Source of the DNA: Lachnospiraceae bacterium UBA7188
GTDB taxonomy: Bacteria; Bacillota; Clostridia; Lachnospirales; Lachnospiraceae
Length of the DNA stretch: 9,817 bases
Reading direction: 5' to 3'
NCBI GenBank assembly: GCA_002490995.1
Contig: DKVC01000209.1
Span: 6,660 to 16,476 of the forward strand
The notes beneath the pieces were generated by a model. It searched no databases. It was not told the origin of the DNA and was given only the letters and a program-made list of their open reading frames with translations. The number at the start of each line of letters is the position of its first letter. The first letter of the stretch is position 1. This document shows positions 4,957 through 9,817 of the stretch, piece after piece. Made by a program: the position numbers and the translations under genes.

Positions 4957-6717
4957 TTATGCGCCCTTTTCAAACTGACTGTTATAAAGTTCTGCGTAAA
5001 TACCCTTCCTGGCGAGCAGTTCTCTGTGGCTGCCGCTTTCCACAATGTCCCCGTTCTGCATGACCAGAATAAGATCGGCGTTTCGTATCGTGGACAGACG
5101 GTGTGCAATGACAAAGCTGGTCCGCCCTTCCATGAGAGTACTCATAGCCCGCTGCACCAACAGTTCCGTTTTGGTGTCCACAGAGCTGGTGGCTTCATCC
5201 AGAATCAGCAGCGGCGCGTCCGCGATCATCGCCCTGGCGATGGTGATGAGCTGCCGCTGCCCTGCGGAGAGGCTGGAGCGCTCACTGAGCCTGGTATCAT
5301 ATCCGCCGGGCAGGGTCTTCACATAATGGGTAAGGCCCACCGCCTGACAGACCGCGTCGAGCTGGGCATCCGTGACTCCCTCCTTGCAGTAGACAAGATT
5401 CTCCCGCAGAGTCCCCTCAAAAATCCATGTGTCCTGAAGCACCATGCAGAACAGGCGGCGGACATTCTCCCGCTTCATTTCCCGAATGGGGATTCCGTCA
5501 ATGCGGATCTGCCCGCCATCGGTTTCATAAAACCGCATCAACAAATTGACAATGGTGGTCTTCCCCGCCCCGGTATGACCCACAATAGCCACTGTCTGAC
5601 CAGCCTTCACAGCCACGGAAAAGTCGTGGATAATGGTTCTTTCCGGACGATAACCGAACCGGACATGGAGAAACTCCACATTGCCAAGCACAGAAGACAG
5701 GTACTTCGTCTTGTTGCTTTCATCCTCCAGCTCCTCTTCCCCAAGGAACTCGAATACCCTGGTACTGGCGGCAATTGCCGGCTGCAGACTGGTAAGTACC
5801 TGTGCGATCTGCGAGAGCGGCTGGGTAAAAAGCCGGATATACATGGTAAAGGAAATAATGACGCCAAACGGGATTGTCCCCTTTGCCGCCATGACGGCGC
5901 CTAGAACGCAGACCACCATATAGCCAAGATTCCCTACCAGCCCTATGACAGGCATCATCATCCCGGACAGGAACCGGGATTTCCACGCGCTGTCATACAG
6001 GCTCCTGTTGATTTCGTCAAAGTTTTCCTGGGCCGGGGCTTCCCCGTTATATGCGCGGATGATCTGCTGACCGGAAAACATCTCTTCAATATATCCATTG
6101 ATTTCTCCCAGAGTCTGCTGCTGTGCCAGGAAATACTTCTGAGAGGTCCTGGCAATCACAATCATCAGGACAAACCCTATGACTGAGGCCCCAATGGCGC
6201 TGAGAGCCAGCACTCCATTGGTCACGAACATCATCACAAGCGCGCCAATCAGCAGTGTGGCAGAGGACACCAATGTCCCTATCCCGCTGCCCAGCATCTG
6301 ACCGATGGTGTCCACATCGTTGGTCAGACGGGAAAGGATGTCCCCGAAGCTGTTCGCGTCAAAGTACCGCAGGGGCATACGGTTAATCTTCTCTGCTATT
6401 TCCGTCCGCAGCCGTTTTGACATCCGCTGGGTCACGGTCGTCAAAATATACTGCTGCCCATATCCGAACACGCCGCCAAGGCCATACAGCATCGCAAGGA
6501 ACACCCCGATCTGCCCGATTCTGCGCAGGTCCATGCTCCCTGTCAGTCCCTGCTCGATCACATTCACCATATCCGCAATTCTATCCGGCCCAACGACGCT
6601 GAATACAGCCCCCGCCCCGCCAAGAAGCAAAGAGACAAGGATGGCCGGAAGATAGCGGCGGCAATACGCAGACAGCTCTTTCAGCGGTCTGATTTCTTTC
6701 TTCTTATCATCACCCAT
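4957..6717 (-). CDS. ABC exporter half-transporter, canonical-site subunit (MsbA/MDR type)
   Basis: This 586-residue protein has an N-terminal six-helix exporter domain, then an ATPase domain. All nucleotide-site motifs are present: Walker A GHTGAGKTT at about 380-388, Q-loop Q428, Walker B LLILDEATSSVD with catalytic E508, and switch histidine H539 (AHRLSTI). The signature is LSAGQRQ instead of LSGGQRQ. An intact catalytic glutamate and histidine beside an odd signature mark the canonical half of a heterodimeric exporter; the partner is the adjoining upstream gene. The start at 6715-6717 is chosen for its GGAGGAGGA site and because it overlaps the partner's stop by 8 nt (ATGGGTGA), meaning coupled translation. 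An earlier in-frame start at 6753 has no such support. The substrate cannot be read from sequence; drugs, peptides or lipids are all known for the family. Confidence 0.92.
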   Translation of the reverse strand: MGDDKKKEIRPLKELSAYCRRYLPAILVSLLLGGAGAVFSVVGPDRIADMVNVIEQGLTGSMDLRRIGQIGVFLAMLYGLGGVFGYGQQYILTTVTQRMSKRLRTEIAEKINRMPLRYFDANSFGDILSRLTNDVDTIGQMLGSGIGTLVSSATLLIGALVMMFVTNGVLALSAIGASVIGFVLMIVIARTSQKYFLAQQQTLGEINGYIEEMFSGQQIIRAYNGEAPAQENFDEINRSLYDSAWKSRFLSGMMMPVIGLVGNLGYMVVCVLGAVMAAKGTIPFGVIISFTMYIRLFTQPLSQIAQVLTSLQPAIAASTRVFEFLGEEELEDESNKTKYLSSVLGNVEFLHVRFGYRPERTIIHDFSVAVKAGQTVAIVGHTGAGKTTIVNLLMRFYETDGGQIRIDGIPIREMKRENVRRLFCMVLQDTWIFEGTLRENLVYCKEGVTDAQLDAVCQAVGLTHYVKTLPGGYDTRLSERSSLSAGQRQLITIARAMIADAPLLILDEATSSVDTKTELLVQRAMSTLMEGRTSFVIAHRLSTIRNADLILVMQNGDIVESGSHRELLARKGIYAELYNSQFEKGA

Positions 6718-8467
6718 GGTGCAGTTCCTCCTCCGACATCTGGGAACGGGCAATCTCCTGATAAATCAGGCAACTTTCCAGCAGCCCGGCATGGGTTCCC
6801 ATTCCCGCTATTTTTCCGTCCGCAAGGACGATGATGTTATCCGCATGGCGGATGGTCCCGATGCGCTGGGCGACGATCAGCTTTGTGGCATCCTTTGCAC
6901 AGCGCTCCAATTCCTGCCGCAGCAGCCGGTCCGTCTTATAATCCAGCGCGGAAAAAGAATCATCGAAAATATAGATTTCCGGATTCTTGCAGACCGCTCT
7001 GGCAATAGACAGCCTTTGACGCTGGCCGCCTGAGACATTGACGCCGCCCTGGGCGATTTCGCCGCTCACGCCTCCCGCCATCCGGCTGACGAATTCCTCG
7101 CTCTGGGAGACGGAAAGCGCCCTGCCCACTTCTTCCTCCGTGGCATCCCGTTTTCCCATGGCCACATTGGACGCTACACTGCCGGAAAACAGCACTGCCT
7201 TTTGGGAGACATAGCCAATCTTCTCCCGAAGGGTATGAATCTCGTAATCCGAAACCCGGATACCATCTATCAAAATCTCTCCCTCAGTGACATCATAATA
7301 ACGGGGCAGCAGATTGGCCAGAGTGGACTTTCCGCTGCCGGTAGCGCCGATGAACGCCACTGTCTCTCCGGCATGGACGGTGAAGCTGATGTCATGCAGC
7401 ACATCCTCTCCGGCCCCCGGATAGCGGAAGGATACATGGCGGAATTCCACGCTTGCGGTTCTTTCTGTGGCTCTTCCTGTGGTTCTTTCTGTGGTTCTTC
7501 CGTCTTGCGTCCCGCTCTTAATCTTCACCTCCGTATCCAGCACTTCATTGATACGGTGGACGGAGACCATCACACGGGGCAGCATGACGAACAATACCGT
7601 CATCATGGCAAAGGCCATGATCACCTGCATGGCATACTGGGAAAACACCACCATATCGGAAAATATGTCCAGCCGTTCCATCCCTCCCGCGCCCGCGCCG
7701 TCCAGAAGATAAGCGCCAATCCAGTAAATGGCCAGGCTGATCCCGGAGGTCACAAGGGTCATGATCGGCATCAGCAGGGCGGTCACGCGGTTTGCGAACA
7801 GATTCGTATCGGTCAGGGAGGCGTTGACCTGCTCAAACTTGCCCTGCTGGAACTTTTCCGCATTATAAGCGCGGATGACCCGGATGCCGGTCAGATTCTC
7901 CCTTGCCACCCGGTTCAGGTCATCCGTCAATGCTTGGATGATCTTAAAACGGGGCAGCACAAGGATGGCCACCAAAAGAATCACAAGGCTAATCATCAGC
8001 ACCGCAGCGGCAACGGTCAGGCTCCACTGCCACTGCTTACGGATGATCTTGGTAATGCCCCAGACCATCATGATCGGCGTCTTGGTAATGATCTGCAGCC
8101 CCATGGCCACCAGCATCTGGACCTGGGTAATGTCATTGGTGCTTCTGGTGATCAGGCTGGCCGTAGAGAAATGTCCCAGCTCTTCATTATAGAAACCCAT
8201 GACCTTGCAAAACATCCGGCTCCGCAGCTTTTGTGCCAGAGAAGCAGCCACCTTTGCCGCAAAGTAGCCTGTGGCGATGGAGGCGGCCATGCTCCCCAGT
8301 GCACAGAGCAGCATATACCCGCCGTTTTGCAGGATTTCATCGATTTCCGAGCCGGGTGTCTGCACCAGCAGCGTAATCCCGGACATATACTCCGGCATTT
8401 TCAGCTCCAGCCATACCTGAACCGCCACGAACAGGATAGGCCGCAGCCGCTTTCCCGGACAGGTCAT
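6710..8467 (-). CDS. ABC exporter half-transporter, degenerate-site subunit, 5' end replaced by ParA sequence
   Basis: This is the exporter partner, with membrane domain then ATPase. From the ATG at 8465-8467 it is 585 residues, a normal family length. Walker A is GATGSGKST (about 374-382) and the signature VSGGQRQR is perfect. The Walker B acidic pair is D-D (IYIFDDSFSALD) in place of D-E, and the switch histidine is Q534 (VAQRIGTI). These are the usual losses in the degenerate site of heterodimeric exporters. The open frame runs on to 8593 but that part is ParA in another frame. Native sequence begins only around RLRPILFVAVQVWLELKMPEYM. The original start is gone; translation may now begin at the 8467 ATG inside parA, with only a distant GGAAGAG site. 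The linker between the domains contains a small repeat (TTERTTGRATERT). Confidence 0.85.
   Translation of the reverse strand: MTCPGKRLRPILFVAVQVWLELKMPEYMSGITLLVQTPGSEIDEILQNGGYMLLCALGSMAASIATGYFAAKVAASLAQKLRSRMFCKVMGFYNEELGHFSTASLITRSTNDITQVQMLVAMGLQIITKTPIMMVWGITKIIRKQWQWSLTVAAAVLMISLVILLVAILVLPRFKIIQALTDDLNRVARENLTGIRVIRAYNAEKFQQGKFEQVNASLTDTNLFANRVTALLMPIMTLVTSGISLAIYWIGAYLLDGAGAGGMERLDIFSDMVVFSQYAMQVIMAFAMMTVLFVMLPRVMVSVHRINEVLDTEVKIKSGTQDGRTTERTTGRATERTASVEFRHVSFRYPGAGEDVLHDISFTVHAGETVAFIGATGSGKSTLANLLPRYYDVTEGEILIDGIRVSDYEIHTLREKIGYVSQKAVLFSGSVASNVAMGKRDATEEEVGRALSVSQSEEFVSRMAGGVSGEIAQGGVNVSGGQRQRLSIARAVCKNPEIYIFDDSFSALDYKTDRLLRQELERCAKDATKLIVAQRIGTIRHADNIIVLADGKIAGMGTHAGLLESCLIYQEIARSQMSEEELHHG
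7458..7505. repeat. Four-unit 12-bp minisatellite in the exporter linker
   Basis: Four adjoining 12-bp units lie at 7458-7469, 7470-7481, 7482-7493 and 7494-7505. Units one and three are identical (GTTCTTTCTGTG), and the others differ at a few bases. The unit is a multiple of three, so gain or loss keeps the frame and only changes the number of [T/A][T]-[E/G]-R tetrapeptides between membrane and ATPase domains. Confidence 0.75.
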
Positions 8468-9185
8468 GCCGGTAGATGCTCTTCCCCTCCGCGCTGGTCT
8501 CGGCCACCCGCACTGACATGGGTATGATGCTATCAAAGACCCGCAGCTTCCCATCATAAGTATTGTGCAGGAGCTCCACGATGTCCTTAGCATAGTTTGT
8601 CCGCATATCCGCCATAGTCACAAGAATCCCGGAAACGGAAAGCCCCGGATTGATCTGGCGGCGCACCTTTGCAATCGTCCTGAGCAGCTGCTCCAGTCCC
8701 TTGATCGAGAGGTATTGGCTGGCGCAGGGAATAATCACATGGTCAGCAGCCGCAAGGGCGTTTATGGTCAGCATTCCCAGAGACGGCATGGTATCCAGGA
8801 CTATGGCATCATAAGAATCCCGCACCAGCTTCAGGAACTCCCGCAGGATCGTCTCCCGGCTCATGGTGTTCACCAGCGTAAACTCCATGCCCGACAGCTC
8901 TATGTTAGCCGGAATCAGATCCACCCCTTCCTCATGCTGGAGAATTCCATACCCCTCCGGCAGAGGTATGTCATTGATAATGCCGCCCAGTATATCAGAC
9001 AGTGTGACCTCAAGCCTGTCCGGCTGCTGGTATCCCAGGCTGGCAGTCATTGAACCCTGGGCATCCATGTCAATCAGGAGCACCTTCTTTCCCTCACGGG
9101 CAAGCCCGATGCCAAAGTTGACACTCGTGACGGTTTTTGCACATCCGCCCTTCTGGTTATATACCGCATAAACAGTCGCCGCCAT
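8337..9185 (-). CDS. parA: ParA/Soj-type partition ATPase with altered C-terminus
   Basis: The product has about 282 residues. It is a deviant Walker A ATPase of the kind found on clostridial integrative and conjugative elements and plasmids, where it helps keep the element in the cell. The motifs are YNQKGGCAKTVTSVN (KGGxxKT), VLLIDMDAQGS, and IVLDTMPSLGMLT, followed by AADHVIIP. Native sequence ends at SIYRHDLSGKAAAAY (about codon 8436). The last 32 residues are read from the exporter gene in a wrong frame. Only about 10-20 native residues seem lost, so activity may be kept. I prefer the ATG at 9183-9185, with GGGGAGGTG at 9194-9202 spaced 8 nt, over a GTG at 9192-9194. It follows the DUF5348-like gene by 5 nt, forming an operon. 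No parB is present; it was presumably removed with the rest of the element. Confidence 0.88.
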   Translation of the reverse strand: MAATVYAVYNQKGGCAKTVTSVNFGIGLAREGKKVLLIDMDAQGSMTASLGYQQPDRLEVTLSDILGGIINDIPLPEGYGILQHEEGVDLIPANIELSGMEFTLVNTMSRETILREFLKLVRDSYDAIVLDTMPSLGMLTINALAAADHVIIPCASQYLSIKGLEQLLRTIAKVRRQINPGLSVSGILVTMADMRTNYAKDIVELLHNTYDGKLRVFDSIIPMSVRVAETSAEGKSIYRHDLSGKAAAAYPVRGGSGMAGAENAGVYVRDYAAGADTRLGNR

Positions 9186-9190
9186 AATAA

Positions 9191-9490
9191 TCACACCTCC
9201 CCTCTGACCCGGACAGTCAGGCCATCCATCTCCACGTTGCCGCAGCCAACCAGATAATAGCCATTTTCATTATGCTCCAGCCTGGTCCACACCCAGTACG
9301 ACACTTTCCGTCCTCCACCAGGGCCTCAATGGAGCTTCCGCAGGTATAATAATGCCCTCCGTCCGTCTCATATCGCCCGGATTCATTTTTATGCAGCCGA
9401 CTTACCTCCCGAACCGGGAGCGCAAGATACAGGAGCCTGCCCCTCACATCGTCCAGGTTGCGTATAATGGACTGTTTTCAGGTCTTTCAT
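9191..9490 (-). pseudogene. DUF5348-like small protein gene of an integrative element, two frameshifts
   Basis: The family is known as a small protein often encoded just before ParA on clostridial mobile elements; its function is not established. Three segments in different frames rebuild a protein of about 98 residues. They are MKDLKTV from the ATG at 9488-9490, then RNLDDVRGRLLYLALPVREV to GSSIEALVEDGK, then WTRLEHNENGYYLVGCGNVE to the TGA at 9191-9193. The start has a strong AGGAGG site at good spacing. The frame changes lie near 9468-9475 and near 9296-9310. A GTG at 9445-9447 gives a 76-residue open frame, but it begins and ends in the wrong place for the family. Either the gene is dead or the read has errors. 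Confidence 0.6.
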
Positions 9491-9604
9491 GTGGTTTTTC
9501 CTCCTGTTCCCTTCCCGATGCTGCCCCTGCTCGTCTGAAAACTCAGCAGCGATATCAGGGATTTCTTCTCCAAACCTTATACACTGCCATTTGCACCCTG
9601 CACA

Positions 9605-9636
9605 CTGCCGTCCTTCCTGAGACAGGAGAACGGCAG
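9605..9636. other. Imperfect hairpin in the strip upstream of the DUF5348-like gene
   Basis: CTGCCGT (9605-9611) pairs with ACGGCAG (9630-9636), and TCCTG (9615-9619) with CAGGA (9623-9627), around a 3-nt loop. It has no T-run, so it is not a terminator. It sits in a 250-bp strip (9491-9740) with no other coding sequence and no clear promoter. The strip also has a doubled ACACTGCC. The hairpin may regulate the operon or be an element-processing site. Confidence 0.3.
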
Positions 9637-9739
9637 TCAGAACCCATCAGACAACGCAGTCCCGGTTTGTTTTCAGTTACTTTCGGTTACCACTCACATG
9701 CTTCCTTTTGCAGCCATCCGCACTATTTTGTCCCGCATA

Positions 9740-9783
9740 AAAACTTTTTTGCCCACGAAAAAACCCGCAAACACTGATGTTTA
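9740..9783 (+). repeat. Direct repeat copy B, next to the tRNA tail
   Basis: This copy shares the AAAAC plus T-run start and the identical final 18-mer CGCAAACACTGATGTTTA with 3618-3660. Here it keeps the outer stem bases and makes a complete terminator hairpin. Confidence 0.6.
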
Positions 9784-9793
9784 CGGGCTTTTT
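9758..9793. terminator. Bidirectional terminator after the tRNA gene
   Basis: CCCG-C-AAACA (9764-9772) pairs with TGTTT-A-CGGG (9779-9787) around a CTGA loop. A run of six A lies before it and CTTTTT after it, so it gives a U-tract in both directions. It would end the tRNA transcript on the minus strand. Confidence 0.8.
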
Positions 9794-9797
9794 CAAG

Positions 9798-9817
9798 CTC
9801 CCCGAGTTGGGCTCGAA
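9798..9817 (-). tRNA. 3' end of a tRNA gene, truncated by the window edge (possibly tRNA-Asn)
   Basis: Read on the minus strand from 9817, the bases give the T-loop TTCGAGC, the T-stem 3' side CCAAC, the acceptor 3' side TCGGGGA and discriminator G, with no encoded CCA. This is exactly positions 54-73 of a tRNA. U1-A72 pairing (expected 5' end TCCCCGA) with G73 is the pattern of bacterial tRNA-Asn, but the anticodon is outside the window. A terminator hairpin follows at once. tRNA 3' ends are common integration sites for elements carrying ParA genes. Confidence 0.8.

Noticed and set aside
7458..7505. CRISPR-like array
   Set aside because: Units are contiguous 12-mers without spacers and lie in frame within a coding sequence; no CRISPR array is present in the window.
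7202..8527. Long plus-strand open frame of 441 codons, and others opposite the exporter and SARP genes
   Set aside because: They are antisense to well-supported genes, rich in His, Gln and Gly from mirrored codon bias, and show no family motifs or ribosome sites.
8468..8593. Extended N-terminus of the exporter subunit up to 8593
   Set aside because: These codons are parA read in another frame; no exporter-like residues appear before about 8450.
9128..9160. Unusual ParA Walker A (KGGCAKT) as a damaged site
   Set aside because: It still fits the deviant Walker A pattern KGGxxKT, and I know such variants from related element ParA proteins.
9605..9636. Origin of transfer
   Set aside because: A hairpin alone is not enough; no relaxase gene or recognisable nick motif is nearby.

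Overview
The window looks like chromosomal accessory DNA from a gut-type Firmicute, most likely a Lachnospiraceae/Clostridia member. This rests on several features: strong AGGAGG-type ribosome sites; a ParA plus DUF5348-like pair of the kind carried by clostridial conjugative elements; a SARP/BTAD regulator; an AP2-domain protein; and remnants of rhamnosidase, beta-glucosidase and AraC genes. Nearly every gene lies on the minus strand. The taxonomic call is inference from gene types and base composition, because no marker gene is present.

Layout from left to right. (1) At 1-~645 is an IS200-type insertion sequence with one Y1 transposase and several end hairpins. Its transposase ribosome site is locked in a long inverted repeat. 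(2) At ~641-1108 is an open-frame remnant of an unrecognised gene, cut by the IS on one side and by an inverted repeat on the other. (3) At 1060-3400 is a 2.34-kb module bounded by a 46-bp, nearly perfect inverted repeat. It holds a tightly coupled two-gene operon: a triple zinc-module/AP2 DNA-binding protein, then a SARP-like regulator with a degenerate GGDEF-like tail. No transposase is visible inside. The right arm opens a roughly 150-nt leader that can fold in alternative ways. This is the best candidate for something undescribed. (4) At 3400-3720 is a noncoding strip with a minus-strand terminator and one copy of an approximately 43-bp repeat. (5) At 3724-4886 is a gene graveyard: a GH3 beta-glucosidase fragment, a GH78 alpha-L-rhamnosidase fragment, and a convergent AraC regulator with an internal deletion and a frameshift. 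(6) At 4864-8467 is a heterodimeric ABC exporter pair followed by the stub of a third gene. (7) At 8337-9490 are ParA and a frameshifted DUF5348-like gene, which look like the front end of an integrative element. ParA is fused at its 3' end to the truncated 5' end of the exporter. (8) At 9491-9817 is a noncoding strip with a second copy of the repeat, here forming a bidirectional terminator, and then the 3' tail of a tRNA gene that runs off the window.

The tRNA tail, the ParA/DUF5348 genes and the repeated terminator sequence suggest the edge of an integrative element at a tRNA gene. That element has since been eroded by deletions that joined unrelated genes. The exporter pair looks functional: one site is canonical, the other degenerate, and coupling is tight. 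ParA may also still work. The carbohydrate genes, the AraC gene and the DUF5348-like gene are broken. The inverted-repeat module seems to be a separate arrival.
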